A DNA stretch of 64,000 nucleotides, taken from assembly GCF_000993785.3 (NCBI RefSeq), contig NZ_CP009922.3:992001-1056000 (forward strand), read 5' to 3'. The stretch comes from Streptomyces xiamenensis. GTDB lineage: Bacteria; Actinomycetota; Actinomycetes; Streptomycetales; Streptomycetaceae. Shown here piece by piece: positions 18,148-27,074 of the stretch. Numbering within the stretch: the stretch's first letter is position 1; each line of letters opens with the position of its first letter. The notes below the pieces were generated by a model. The model was not told the DNA's origin, searched no databases, and saw only the letters and a list, made by a program, of their open reading frames with translations. The translations under genes were made by a program, and so were the position numbers.

Positions 18148-19018
18148 CGGTGTGCGGGCGGTGCGCCACCACGATGATCATGCCGTCGCTCTGCTCGGCC
18201 GCGGTGAACTCCGCCCAGTCGACGTGCTCGCCCATCGCGTGGATGCGGGCCAGGTCCGGCGGGAGTTCGCCGTGCCGCCGCAGATGGTCGCGGGTGCCGG
18301 TGTAGATGTGGGCGGCGGTGTACTTGGTGTGTTCGGTGATGTCGGCGATCTCGTCGATCACCAGTCCGGCGTCCCGGGCGAAACCGGGGTAGTCCTCGGC
18401 GCGCGTCATCGGGGCGGCCCGCCAGATCGCCAGCATCTCGGCGACCGCGCGCCGTTTGTGCTCGTCCTCCTCCTGGGCGCCGCGCTCCACCAGGTCGGTG
18501 AGGACCAGCCGGCCGCCGGGGCGCAGCACCCGGGCGATCTCCCGCAGGGCCCGGCCCCGGTCGGGGAGGTGGACGATGGACTCGAAGGCGAGCACGGCGT
18601 CGAAGGAGGCGTCCCGGTAGGGCAGTTCCATGGCGTCGGCCAGCTCGAAGCGGACCTGTCCCGCCACCCCTTCGGCCTCCGCCCGGGCCCCGGCCAGGGC
18701 GACGTCCCCGGCGCTGATGGACACGCCGGTGACCCGCGCGCCGGTCGCCCGTGCCAGCCGCACGCCGGGCCCGCCGGTGCCGCAGCCCAGGTCGAGCACC
18801 TCGTCCCCGGGCCCGGCGCCCAGCCGGCCGATCAGGAGGTCGGTGAGGCGCTGCCCGGCGGTGGCGAAGTCGCTGGTGTCGTCCGGGCCCAGCCAGTACC
18901 CGTAGTGCATGCTGCCACCGTAGATCTCGGTGATCGCCCGGTTGTTCGCGTCGTAGAACTCCCCCACCGCCTGCGGTGTCGGCGCCCCCGGCAGCCCGGT
19001 GTCCGTGGTCTCCGGCAT
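18140..19018 (-). CDS. Class I SAM-dependent methyltransferase
   Basis: A 292-residue Rossmann-fold methyltransferase. SAM-binding motif I is [16 protein letters not shown] (about 70-85). Further motifs are ISAGDVALA and the acidic [21 protein letters not shown], followed by [24 protein letters not shown]. The N-terminus ([21 protein letters not shown]) resembles small-molecule C/O/N-methyltransferases of natural product and sterol or tocopherol type, so the target is likely a lipid or secondary metabolite rather than nucleic acid. ATG 19018 is preceded by a strong GGGGGAG. It lies 142 bp downstream of the formaldehyde dehydrogenase gene on the same strand and may be co-transcribed, although the gap argues for its own promoter. 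Confidence 0.88.
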   Translation of the reverse strand: MPETTDTGLPGAPTPQAVGEFYDANNRAITEIYGGSMHYGYWLGPDDTSDFATAGQRLTDLLIGRLGAGPGDEVLDLGCGTGGPGVRLARATGARVTGVSISAGDVALAGARAEAEGVAGQVRFELADAMELPYRDASFDAVLAFESIVHLPDRGRALREIARVLRPGGRLVLTDLVERGAQEEDEHKRRAVAEMLAIWRAAPMTRAEDYPGFARDAGLVIDEIADITEHTKYTAAHIYTGTRDHLRRHGELPPDLARIHAMGEHVDWAEFTAAEQSDGMIIVVAHRPHTVT

Positions 19019-19160
19019 CGTCTCGCTCCCCCTTCCGGTCGGCGGCAGCCCTGCTCGCCGACCGGAACCTGCCCGCACGCCGCCCGCCCCAGTGCCCGCC
19101 GCATCCCGATTCACCCGCACGGTGGAAGGTGCGGCGAGCAGGTTGACGTCGGGCGTCCGT

Positions 19161-20300
19161 TCAGGCCATGGCCGGCTTGAGAAGGACCTTGGTCCAGCCG
19201 TCGTCCCGCTGGTCGAAGTGCTGGTAGGCGTCGGGGGCCTCGCTCAGCGGCAGCCGGTGGGAGACCAGGAAACTCGGGGTGGCCCGGCCGGCGACGATCA
19301 TGTCCCGCAGCTGCCGGTTGTACGCCTTCACATTGGCTTGGCCGGTGCCCATCCGCAGGCCCTTCTCGAAGAAGCGGCCCATCTTGAAGAGCAGTTCTCC
19401 GTGCTTGGCGCTCTCCGAGGGGCCGCCGGGGTCGGCCGGGACGTACAGGCCGACGACGCCGAGCATCCCGGTGGGCCGCACGCACTCGATCAGTGTGTTG
19501 AGCACCACCGCCGGCTGCTCGTCGCCCTCGCGCACCGTGGCCTGGTAGCCGACCGCGTCGATGCCCTTGTCGGTGCCCTCGCCCCCGGTGCGGTCCTTGA
19601 TCTGCTCGACCGGATCGCCCTGACCGAAGTCGATGGGGACGGCACCGATCCGTTCCGCGAGCCGCAGCCGGTCGGGCTGGCGGTCCACCACGAACACCTG
19701 GGCGGCGCCGCGCAGGATCGACGAGTAGGCCGCCATCAGGCCCACCGGCCCCGCGCCGAAGACGCACACCGACTCCCCCGGGGACACCTGTGCCATCTCG
19801 GCGGCGTGGTAGCCGGTGGGGAAGATGTCCGCGAGCAGTGCGAAGTCGTCCTCGTGCTCCTCCCCCATCGGCAGCTGGAGACAGTTGAAGTCGGCGTACG
19901 GCACCCGCAGGTACTCGGCCTGGCCGCCCATGTAGGGCCCCATCGACACATAGCCGTACGCGCCGCCCGCGAACCCCTTGTTGACCGTCAGACAGAAGCC
20001 GGTCCTCCCGGCCAGGCAGTTCTTGCAGAAGCCGCAGGCCACGTTGAACGGCATCACGACCCGGTCGCCCTTCTTGACGGTGGTGACGCCGGATCCCACC
20101 TCCTCGACGATGCCCATGTTCTCGTGGCCGAAGACGATGCCCGGCTCGGCGCCCGTCCTGCCCTCGTACATATGGAGGTCGGACCCGCAGATCGCCGCCG
20201 TCGTCACCCGGACGATGGCGTCGTTCGGCGCCTGTATTCGGGCGTCCTCGACGTCCTTGACCTCGACGGAGAAAGGCTCCTGATACACAACCGCCTTCAC
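19161..20300 (-). CDS. Glutathione-independent formaldehyde dehydrogenase-type zinc dehydrogenase
   Basis: A 379-residue medium-chain dehydrogenase close to the glutathione-independent (NAD-dependent) formaldehyde dehydrogenase of Pseudomonas putida type, which oxidises formaldehyde to formate with tightly bound NAD. Motifs: catalytic zinc CGSDLHMYEGR and GHENMGIVEE, structural zinc CGFCKNCLAGRTGFC, the family segment GAYGYVSMGPY, and nucleotide-binding VFGAGPVGLMAA. GTG 20300 (VKAVVYQEPF) is chosen for the GGGAGG just upstream and the standard N-terminus. It is divergent from the membrane protein gene at 20383, with a short AT-rich patch between them. Aldehyde detoxification is the inferred role; dismutase activity is known in relatives. 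Confidence 0.92.
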   Translation of the reverse strand: MKAVVYQEPFSVEVKDVEDARIQAPNDAIVRVTTAAICGSDLHMYEGRTGAEPGIVFGHENMGIVEEVGSGVTTVKKGDRVVMPFNVACGFCKNCLAGRTGFCLTVNKGFAGGAYGYVSMGPYMGGQAEYLRVPYADFNCLQLPMGEEHEDDFALLADIFPTGYHAAEMAQVSPGESVCVFGAGPVGLMAAYSSILRGAAQVFVVDRQPDRLRLAERIGAVPIDFGQGDPVEQIKDRTGGEGTDKGIDAVGYQATVREGDEQPAVVLNTLIECVRPTGMLGVVGLYVPADPGGPSESAKHGELLFKMGRFFEKGLRMGTGQANVKAYNRQLRDMIVAGRATPSFLVSHRLPLSEAPDAYQHFDQRDDGWTKVLLKPAMA

Positions 20301-20382
20301 TGGGTCCTCCCTGCTGTGTGGCCCCCGACCAATGGCTGCCATCCTTTTTGTCATATTAAGGTGTGGTATCTGGTCCAGCCAC

Positions 20383-21636
20383 ATGGGTGTGAGCGGCGGG
20401 AAGAAGCACCAGAAGGGCGGCAGCGTGCCCGATCTGTCCGAGCAAGTCGTCGACCTCGCCAAGCGCGGCGGCCGGGAGCCGGTCGTCGCCCAGACGCTGC
20501 GCTCCACCGCCGCCGCCACCCTCGCCTACCTCGCCGCGCTGTGGCTCACCAACGTCAGCGCTCCGCTGCTCGCCCCGCTCACCGCCCTGCTCGTCGTCCA
20601 GGTCACCCTGTACGCCACCATCACCAGCGGCATCCGCCGGGTGACCTCCGTGGTGGTCGGCGTCGTCGTGGCGGCCGGTTTCAGCGCCATCGTCGGACTC
20701 AGCTGGTGGAGCCTGGGACTGCTCATCCTCTGCGCGCTGTCCGTGGGGCACGTGGTGCGGGTGAGCGAGTTCGTCCCCGAGGTGGCCATCAGCGCCATGC
20801 TGGTGCTCGGCGTCGCGCAGGTCGCCGAGACCGCCTGGGACCGGGTCGCCGAGACCCTGATCGGCGCGGTGGTCGGGCTGCTGTTCAACGTGATCTTCGT
20901 GCCACCGGTGTGGGTGCAGACCGCGGGCGAGGACATCGAGGACCTCGCGGCCCGGATGCGCGATCTGCTGCTGCGGCTGGCGGAACAGTCGGAGACCCAG
21001 CGGCTGTCCGTCACCCGCGCGGAGCAGAAGCTGGACGAGGCCCGGCAGCTCGACCAGGACATCACGTACGTGGACGCCTCACTGCGGCAGGCCGAGGAGA
21101 GCCTGCGGCTGAACCCGCGGGTGAAGGAGGGCCTGCTGACCAGGATCGTGCTGCGCACCGGCCTGGACACCCTGGAGGTCTGCGCCGTCATCCTGCGCAC
21201 CATGTCCCGCTCGCAGACGGACATCGCCGCCCGGCGCACCGGCGAGCCCCTGGTCCCCCCGGACGTGGGCCCGGCGCTGCGCGATCTGCTCGCGCACCTG
21301 GCGAGCGCCGTGGACAGCTTCGCCACACTCATCACCAGCCAGGTGAACGCCGCCGCGGAGGAGGCGGAGGACAACCTCATGAAGCAGCTGGAGGCCAGCC
21401 GTGCCAGCCGGGAGCGGCTGGCACGGCTGATGCTCGCGGGGGTGCAGGAGCATCCCCGGCAGTGGCAGTTCCACGGCTCGATGCTGGCCGAGGCGGACCG
21501 GATGCTCGACGAGCTGGACGTGGAGAAGCGGTCCCTGCGGGTGATGGAGGAGCTGGACCGCTACTCGCGGGAGCGCAGCGACCGGATGCGGCGACTGCGC
21601 CGCAAGGCCAGAATCCGGATCAAACGTTCCGAGTGA
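20383..21636 (+). CDS. Aromatic acid exporter-like (FUSC/ArAE) membrane protein
   Basis: A 417-residue inner membrane protein. The first part holds about five hydrophobic segments between residues 40 and 185 (ATLAYLAALWL, PLTALLVVQVTLYATI, VVVGVVVAAGF, SLGLLILCALSVGH, AVVGLLFNVIFVPP), the pattern of FUSC/aromatic-acid exporter family N-terminal halves. The rest is a long, charged, helical cytoplasmic domain with likely coiled coils (about 190-417) ending in a basic tail RRKARIRIK. The start is uncertain: ATG 20383 is used, but GTG 20425 (VPDLSEQVVDLA), with AAGGGCGG upstream, is a good alternative. It might form half-size efflux pores; no partner subunit is adjacent. Confidence 0.85.
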   Translation: MGVSGGKKHQKGGSVPDLSEQVVDLAKRGGREPVVAQTLRSTAAATLAYLAALWLTNVSAPLLAPLTALLVVQVTLYATITSGIRRVTSVVVGVVVAAGFSAIVGLSWWSLGLLILCALSVGHVVRVSEFVPEVAISAMLVLGVAQVAETAWDRVAETLIGAVVGLLFNVIFVPPVWVQTAGEDIEDLAARMRDLLLRLAEQSETQRLSVTRAEQKLDEARQLDQDITYVDASLRQAEESLRLNPRVKEGLLTRIVLRTGLDTLEVCAVILRTMSRSQTDIAARRTGEPLVPPDVGPALRDLLAHLASAVDSFATLITSQVNAAAEEAEDNLMKQLEASRASRERLARLMLAGVQEHPRQWQFHGSMLAEADRMLDELDVEKRSLRVMEELDRYSRERSDRMRRLRRKARIRIKRSE

Positions 21637-21716
21637 GTCCCCGGGACGCTCCGGGCCCCGGCAAACTCACCGGGTACGGGCACCACGCCCGGACACCCAC
21701 CGGGACCCGCCCCGGT

Positions 21717-22313
21717 TCATCCCCGCCCGCCGCCGATCCGCTCCCACAGCCGGTCGACCTGCTCCGCCAGGTCCTCCCGGGTGCCGTCGTTGTGCAGCAC
21801 CACATCGGCGATCGCCAGCCGCTCCTCGCGGCCGGCCTGGGCCGCCATCCGGGCCCGGGCGTCCTCCTCGCTCATCCCCCGCAGCCGCACCAGCCGATCC
21901 CGCTGCACCTCGGGCGCCGCATCCACGACCACCACCAGGTCGTACCGGTCCGCCAGCCCGTTCTCGGTCAGCAGCGGCACGTCGTGCACCACCACCGCGT
22001 CCTCGGGGGCCTCCGCCTGCAACTGCGCCGAGCGCCGCGCGACCAGCGGATGCACGATCGCGTTGAGTGCCGCCAGACGCTCCCGGTCGGCGAAGACGAC
22101 GCGGCCAAGACCCGGCCGGTCCAGCGTCCCGTCGGCCGCCAGCACTCCGGGCCCGAACTCCTCGACCACCGCCGCCAGCCCCGGTGTGCCGGGCGCCACC
22201 ACCTCCCGCGCGATCCGGTCCGAGTCCACGATCACCGCGCCGTGCGCGGCCAGCAGCCGCACGGCCTCGCTCTTGCCCGCCCCGATCCCGCCGGTCAGTC
22301 CCACGCTCAGCAT
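21717..22313 (-). CDS. coaE: Dephospho-CoA kinase
   Basis: Last step of CoA biosynthesis: phosphorylates the 3'-OH of dephospho-CoA with ATP. The 198-residue product shows P-loop [22 protein letters not shown], the CoA-domain segment NAIVHPLV and the lid region [20 protein letters not shown]. The length is near the single-domain bacterial enzyme (about 200). In some actinobacteria CoaE carries a C-terminal GrpB-like extension; it is absent here. ATG 22313 lies 14 bp after the stop of the PAC2 gene on the same strand, so the two form an operon. It ends 80 bp from the convergent FUSC-like gene. Confidence 0.97.
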   Translation of the reverse strand: MLSVGLTGGIGAGKSEAVRLLAAHGAVIVDSDRIAREVVAPGTPGLAAVVEEFGPGVLAADGTLDRPGLGRVVFADRERLAALNAIVHPLVARRSAQLQAEAPEDAVVVHDVPLLTENGLADRYDLVVVVDAAPEVQRDRLVRLRGMSEEDARARMAAQAGREERLAIADVVLHNDGTREDLAEQVDRLWERIGGGRG

Positions 22314-22327
22314 GCCCGCAGGCTACG

Positions 22328-23284
22328 TCACCGGTCGCCGTCCCCCTGCTCCCGCTCGGCCAGGAACCGCTCGAAGACCTCGCCCAGTTCGTCGGCGGAC
22401 GGCAGTTCGGCCGGCTCCGCCACCAGCGAGCCGCGCGTCGCCGCCCCCGCCAGCGCGTCGTACTGCTGCTCCAGGCCGCGTACCACCGCCACCAGCTCGG
22501 AGTCGCCCTCGGCGAGCTCCCGCTCGATCTCGTTCTGGGTCTTCAGCGCCCGGTTGCGCAGCGCGTGCGCCACCTGCGGCAGCACCAGGCCCGTCGCCCC
22601 GGTGACCGCCTCCAGCACCACCAGCGCCGCGTCCGGGTAGCGCGAGCGCGCGATGTAGTGCGGTACGTGGGCCGCGACCCCCAGCACATCGTGCCCGGCC
22701 TCGGCCAGCCGCAGCTCGACCAGCGCCGCCGCGCTCCCCGGCACCTGCGCCTCGTCGAACATGCCCCGGTGCCCGGGCAGCAGATCCGTACGGTTGCCGT
22801 GCGGCGTCAGCCCCACCGGCCGGGTGTGCGGCACCCCCATCGGGATGCCGTGGAAGGTCACCGCGAGCCGTACCCGCAGCCGCTCCACGATCTGCCGCAC
22901 GGCGGCCGCGAAGAGCTCCCACTCCACGTCGGGCTCCGGGCCCGACAGCACCAGGAACGGCTGATGCGTGTCGTCGTGCACCAGACGCAGTTCCAGGGAC
23001 GGTGTCTCGTACGCCGTCCAGCGGTCGCGCCGGAACGTCATCGCGGGGCGCCGCGCCCGGTAGTCGATCAACCGGTCGTGGTCGAACCGGGCCACCGTGG
23101 TGTAGGGGCGGCCGTCCAGCAGTTGCTCGATCAGCTGCGTTCCGGTCTCCCCCGCGTCGATGAAGCCGTCGAACTGGTGGATGAGCACCGGCCCGGCGCC
23201 ACCCACTCCGTCCGCGCTCTGCTCGGCCACCCGGAGACCACGAGCGTCCCATGTGTACAACTCCTGCGGATCCCGCACCGTCAC
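22328..23284 (-). CDS. PAC2 family protein
   Basis: A 318-residue protein of the PAC2 superfamily, related to proteasome assembly chaperone 2. Typical segments: [59 protein letters not shown] and [14 protein letters not shown]. The C-terminal third is helical with an acidic end. Actinobacteria that have 20S proteasomes encode several PAC2 proteins; an assembly or related chaperone role is inferred, not shown. GTG 23284 is chosen because GGAAGGGG precedes it and the conserved N-terminus ([12 protein letters not shown]) follows. It precedes coaE by 14 bp and lies downstream of rpsA beyond a strong terminator. Confidence 0.9.
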   Translation of the reverse strand: MTVRDPQELYTWDARGLRVAEQSADGVGGAGPVLIHQFDGFIDAGETGTQLIEQLLDGRPYTTVARFDHDRLIDYRARRPAMTFRRDRWTAYETPSLELRLVHDDTHQPFLVLSGPEPDVEWELFAAAVRQIVERLRVRLAVTFHGIPMGVPHTRPVGLTPHGNRTDLLPGHRGMFDEAQVPGSAAALVELRLAEAGHDVLGVAAHVPHYIARSRYPDAALVVLEAVTGATGLVLPQVAHALRNRALKTQNEIERELAEGDSELVAVVRGLEQQYDALAGAATRGSLVAEPAELPSADELGEVFERFLAEREQGDGDR

Positions 23285-23394
23285 CGCACCCCTTCCGCCG
23301 TCTTGCGTGCACAGTGCAGAACGCCCCGTGACAGCAAGGCATTCCCGTTCCCGCCCGCTTGTACCGCCGGGCCCCGCCCCGTTCCGGACACGCG

Positions 23395-23430
23395 TCAGGG
23401 CCCGCACCCCTGATGGGGTGCGGGCCCTGA
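23395..23430 (-). terminator. Strong hairpin terminator of rpsA
   Basis: Perfect 16-bp stem (TCAGGGCCCGCACCCC and complement) with a 4-nt loop, 43 bp after the rpsA stop and about 110 bp before the PAC2 start. It insulates the abundant rpsA transcript from the PAC2-coaE operon. Confidence 0.85.
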
Positions 23431-23472
23431 CGGAGTCAGCCCACCTCAGTCGGCGGGATCAGCGGTGAGCGT

Positions 23473-24981
23473 TCAGCTCTGGCCGCCGGCCAGCTTCTCG
23501 CGGAGCGCCGCCAGCGCCTCGTCGGAAGCCAGCGCGCCGGTGTCCTCAGCGCCCTCGGAGGAGTAGGAACCCCCGCCGCCGCCGCTGCCGGACTGCGGAG
23601 CCGGAACACCGGCACCCGCCGCCTCGGCCTCGGCCTGGGCGTCCGCCTCGCGGGACTTGACGACCTGCGCCTGGTGCTGCTCGAAGCGGGTCTGCGCCTC
23701 CGCGTACTGGCGCTCCCACTCCTCGCGCTGCTTGTCGTACCCCTCCAGCCAGTCGTTGGCCTCGGGGTCGAAGCCCTCGGGGTAGATGTAGTTGCCCTGG
23801 TCGTCGTAGGACGCGGCCATGCCGTACAGGGTCGGGTCGAACTCGACGGCCAGCGGGTCCGGGCCGAAGTTCTCGTTGGCCTGCTTCAGCGAGAGGCTGA
23901 TGCGGCGGCGCTCCAGGTCGATGTCGATGACCTTGACGAAGATCTCGTCGTTGACCTGGACGACCTGCTCCGGGATCTCCACGTGGCGCTCGGCCAGCTC
24001 GGAGATGTGGACCAGACCCTCGATGCCCTCGTCGACGCGGACGAACGCACCGAAGGGCACCAGCTTGGTGACCTTACCCGGAACGACCTGGCCGATCTGG
24101 TGGGTGCGGGCGAACTGCTGCCACGGGTCTTCCTGGGTCGCCTTCAGCGACAGGGAGACGCGCTCGCGGTCCATGTCGACGTCGAGGACCTCGACGGTGA
24201 CCTCCTGACCGACCTCCACGACCTCCGACGGGTGGTCGATGTGCTTCCAGGACAGCTCGGAGACGTGGACCAGACCGTCCACGCCGCCCAGGTCCACGAA
24301 GGCACCGAAGTTGACGATGGAGGAGACGACGCCGGAGCGCACCTGACCCTTCTGGAGGGTGGTGAGGAAGGTCTGGCGGACCTCGCTCTGGGTCTGCTCC
24401 AGCCAGGCGCGGCGGGACAGGACCACGTTGTTGCGGTTCTTGTCCAGCTCGATGATCTTGGCCTCGAGCTCCTTGCCGACGTACGGCTGGAGGTCGCGGA
24501 CACGACGCATCTCGACCAGGGACGCCGGCAGGAAGCCACGGAGGCCGATGTCGAGGATGAGACCACCCTTGACGACCTCGATGACGGTACCGGTGACGAT
24601 GCCGTCCTCGTCCTTGATCTTCTCGATGGTGCCCCAGGCACGCTCGTACTGCGCGCGCTTCTTGGACAGGATCAGACGGCCTTCCTTGTCCTCCTTCTGG
24701 AGAACAAGGGCCTCGATCTCGTCACCGACGGCCACGACCTCGTTGGGGTCCACGTCGTGCTTGATCGACAGCTCGCGGGAGGGGATGACCCCTTCCGTCT
24801 TGTAGCCGATGTCGAGCAGGACCTCGTCCCGGTCGACCTTCACGATGACGCCGTCGACGATGTCGCCGTCGTTGAAATACTTGATCGTCTCGTCGATCGC
24901 GGCGAGGAAGTCTTCCTCGGAACCGATGTCGTTGACCGCAACCTGCGGGGTGGTCACGGTGGTCTCGGTGCTGCTCGTCAT
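23473..24981 (-). CDS. rpsA: 30S ribosomal protein S1
   Basis: RNA-binding ribosomal protein of 502 residues. It carries four S1 (OB-fold) repeats at about 36-107, 123-193, 209-281 and 294-367, each with the pattern of GxV ... GxF/LDxG ... GxxxxxEL, for example IGYKTEGVIPSREL, VNFGAFVDLGGVDGLVHVSELS and VPFGAFVRVDEGIEGLVHISELA. Actinobacterial S1 has four domains rather than the six of E. coli, and the acidic, glycine-rich C-terminal tail is typical. ATG 24981 is preceded by GGAG and a leader of about 195 nt with a good promoter. It aids translation initiation on structured or leaderless-poor mRNAs. Confidence 0.98.
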   Translation of the reverse strand: MTSSTETTVTTPQVAVNDIGSEEDFLAAIDETIKYFNDGDIVDGVIVKVDRDEVLLDIGYKTEGVIPSRELSIKHDVDPNEVVAVGDEIEALVLQKEDKEGRLILSKKRAQYERAWGTIEKIKDEDGIVTGTVIEVVKGGLILDIGLRGFLPASLVEMRRVRDLQPYVGKELEAKIIELDKNRNNVVLSRRAWLEQTQSEVRQTFLTTLQKGQVRSGVVSSIVNFGAFVDLGGVDGLVHVSELSWKHIDHPSEVVEVGQEVTVEVLDVDMDRERVSLSLKATQEDPWQQFARTHQIGQVVPGKVTKLVPFGAFVRVDEGIEGLVHISELAERHVEIPEQVVQVNDEIFVKVIDIDLERRRISLSLKQANENFGPDPLAVEFDPTLYGMAASYDDQGNYIYPEGFDPEANDWLEGYDKQREEWERQYAEAQTRFEQHQAQVVKSREADAQAEAEAAGAGVPAPQSGSGGGGGSYSSEGAEDTGALASDEALAALREKLAGGQS

Positions 24982-25182
24982 GTGGTAAAGGGCTCCGGTA
25001 CGGACAGGGTGTCGTAGGCACTGCTACGCATGGGGCCCGTATCGCACTGCCGAAGCCGGACAGCCTGAGAAGCGCTCTCCAGAAGTCACCTTCCGGAAGC
25101 GCCCCGAAAACCGAGGGGACATACAACAGATGCGAGCGCGGCCTGCTCCGTCCGAGGCGCACAGGCCCGCAGCGCGTCTTAT
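24982..25182 (-). other. rpsA leader region
   Basis: About 200 bases between the predicted transcription start and the rpsA ATG, without a reading frame. It contains several short inverted repeats (for instance around AGAAGCGCTCTCC and TTCCGGAAG) but no family of structured RNA that I recognise. S1 autoregulates its own mRNA in E. coli, so a leader role is possible. Confidence 0.45.
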
Positions 25183-25211
25183 AGCATACGGGCGCATCCG
25201 GGCAGGGTCAA
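25183..25211 (-). promoter_or_regulatory. Housekeeping-type promoter of rpsA
   Basis: On the minus strand TTGACC and TATGCT are separated by exactly 17 nt, a near-consensus sigma-HrdB (sigma-70) promoter. Transcription would start near 25176 and give an untranslated leader of about 195 nt before the rpsA ATG at 24981. Confidence 0.7.
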
Positions 25212-25300
25212 TGCGTGGTTCGCCCCACGCCATGCGATATCCAGCCAAAACCGGCAGTTCACGGGTCGGGCGGGACGTACATCACCCTCCCGCCGGGCGT

Positions 25301-25360
25301 GGCGCGCCGCCGATCGTACGCAAACGGCGCGCCCGGGGCCTCGGTGGCCCGGACGCGCCG
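25301..25360 (-). terminator. Overlapping hairpins after the transglycosylase gene
   Basis: Two mutually exclusive hairpins share the element CGGCGCGCC at 25325-25333. It pairs either with 25301-25309 (perfect 9 bp) or, within a longer imperfect stem, with CGCGCCG at 25354-25360. They begin 18 bp beyond the stop codon at 25378. The simplest reading is a compound terminator that also shields the rpsA promoter. Confidence 0.65.
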
Positions 25361-25377
25361 TGCGTGGTGGGGGTGGA

Positions 25378-26817
25378 TCAGACGCGGCGGGTGAGCGTAG
25401 CGGCGCTCTGTGTCACGGGGTCCTCGCCCTGCGAGGCATCCCCCTCCTCGTCGCCGGCGTCCTCGTCCCCGTCCTCGTCGGTCTCCTCGTCGTCGTCGCA
25501 GCCCTCGATCCCCTCGGGGTCCTCGGACCCCTCGGACTCCTCCCCGTCGTCCTCGCTGCCTTCGCCGTCCGCGTCACCGGTTCCGTCCGTGCCGGGAGAG
25601 GCGTCCTCGCTCTCCTGCGCGCCGTCCTCGGTGCCGGAGTCCTCGCCGGGCTCCTCCTCGTCCGGGTCCACGGGGCACTCGGGCTGCTCGCCCGGCTCCT
25701 CGGGGTTCTCCGGATCCGGGTCCTCGGTGTCCGGGTCCTCGGTGTCCGGGTCCTCCCCGGGTGGGTCGCTCGGGTCCGGGGCCGGAGGCGGGTCGATGGG
25801 CTTGATGCCACCCTCGACGGGGTCCGCGGGCTTCGGGGCGGTGGGCTTCTCGCCGGACGGCCGCTTCCCCTCCTCCGCACCGGGGGCCTGCGGCTCGCGC
25901 TCCGCGTTCTGCTCCCGCCCGGCGTCCCCTCCGCCGTCCGAGGGCTTGCCGGGGCCGGGACTGGTGGGCAGCTGCCCCGTACCGTCCGGGACCTCGTGGG
26001 TGCCCTCGTAGTAGAAGTCGAGCCAGGAGCGCACCGTGCGGACGTAGTCCCACGAGTGGTTGTAGCTGAGCAGCGCGCGGTTGAGGCCGTCCTCGGTGGT
26101 CAGGTCGCGACCGCCGGCGCACAGGTAGTTCCCGGCCGCCAGGGCCGCGTCGTAGACGTTGTTGGGGTCCTTGACGCCGTCCCCGTTGCCGTCCGCGCCC
26201 CACATCGCCCAGGTGGAGGGGATGAACTGCATCGGCCCCACCGCCCGGTCGAAGACCGGGTCGCCGTCCCAGCGTCCGCCGTCGGTGTCCAGGATCCGGG
26301 CGAAGCCGTTGCCGTTGAGCTGTGGTCCGGTGATCCGGTTGAGGGTGTTGCCGTCGGCGTCCACCCGGCCGCCGCTCGCATGGCCGGACTCGACCTTGCC
26401 GATCGCCGCCAGGACCTGCCAGTCCAGTCCGCAACCGGGGGTGGAGTGTGCCACCGCGGCCTCGGCCTGCCGGTACGCGTCCAGGACGGTCGCCGGGATC
26501 CCGGCCTCCGCGGCTCCGGCGAGGCCGCCACCGCCGCCCGCCTCGCCCTCACCGTCCGGGTCGTACCCGAGGTCCAGGGGCGGCTCCGCCGGGCCGATCG
26601 GAAGCAGTGGCGGAAGATCGGTGTGATAGGGCAGGCCGAGATGTTCCTGCGCGTACTCCGGCTCCCCCTGTGCGGTGTTCTCCCTCGGGTCCTGCTCGGC
26701 CGCAGGCTCGGCGCCCAGCACCTCGGACGCCTGGGAGGCGGTCAGCGCGGCCATGGCGACCGCCGCCACGGCCGAGCCGGATATCCCCCTGCGGATCTTC
26801 CCGATGCGCAACGTCAC
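25378..26817 (-). CDS. Secreted lytic murein transglycosylase with long acidic tail
   Basis: Predicted peptidoglycan-cleaving transglycosylase of 479 residues. GTG 26817 is chosen: GGGAGGGG precedes it and a signal peptide follows (IGKIRRGISGSAVAAVAMAA). The catalytic domain at about 110-285 is MltB/SLT-like: IGKVESGHASGGRVDADG with the catalytic Glu, GPMQFIPSTWAMWGADGNGDG, DPNNVYDAALAAGNYLC and LLSYNHSWDYV. The remaining part, about 170 residues, is extremely rich in Asp, Glu, Pro and Gly, including DPDTEDPDTEDPD-type repeats, and ends TQSAATLTRRV. Such a tail would be disordered and highly negatively charged, suited to wall penetration or cation binding (inference). It lies between rpsA and polA, each with its own terminator. 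Confidence 0.92.
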   Translation of the reverse strand: MTLRIGKIRRGISGSAVAAVAMAALTASQASEVLGAEPAAEQDPRENTAQGEPEYAQEHLGLPYHTDLPPLLPIGPAEPPLDLGYDPDGEGEAGGGGGLAGAAEAGIPATVLDAYRQAEAAVAHSTPGCGLDWQVLAAIGKVESGHASGGRVDADGNTLNRITGPQLNGNGFARILDTDGGRWDGDPVFDRAVGPMQFIPSTWAMWGADGNGDGVKDPNNVYDAALAAGNYLCAGGRDLTTEDGLNRALLSYNHSWDYVRTVRSWLDFYYEGTHEVPDGTGQLPTSPGPGKPSDGGGDAGREQNAEREPQAPGAEEGKRPSGEKPTAPKPADPVEGGIKPIDPPPAPDPSDPPGEDPDTEDPDTEDPDPENPEEPGEQPECPVDPDEEEPGEDSGTEDGAQESEDASPGTDGTGDADGEGSEDDGEESEGSEDPEGIEGCDDDEETDEDGDEDAGDEEGDASQGEDPVTQSAATLTRRV

Positions 26818-27010
26818 ACGCGTCCCCTCCCGATCACGCCAAGTCCCCATCGACGAGTTCGACATTACGATACGTGCGAACATCCCTGCCCGCAGGCGTC
26901 CGACCCTGCGCATCTGTCCCAACCCCGTGACACTTTGAGGAACTTGGGGTTTCCCGCCCGGGTGCGGCCGGGCCACCGCCCGCCGGAGGCGCCGGGAGCG
27001 CACCAACGCA

Positions 27011-27054
27011 CGGGCGGGGCCGCACCGGCATCCCGCCGGTACAGCCCCGTCCCG
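27011..27054 (-). terminator. Hairpin terminator after polA
   Basis: A layered inverted repeat: an inner stem ACCGGC/GCCGGT and outer GGGGC/GCCCC and CGGG/CCCG arms, 20 bp beyond the polA stop codon. Confidence 0.6.
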
Positions 27055-27074
27055 TGGCCTCTCCCCTGCCCCGC

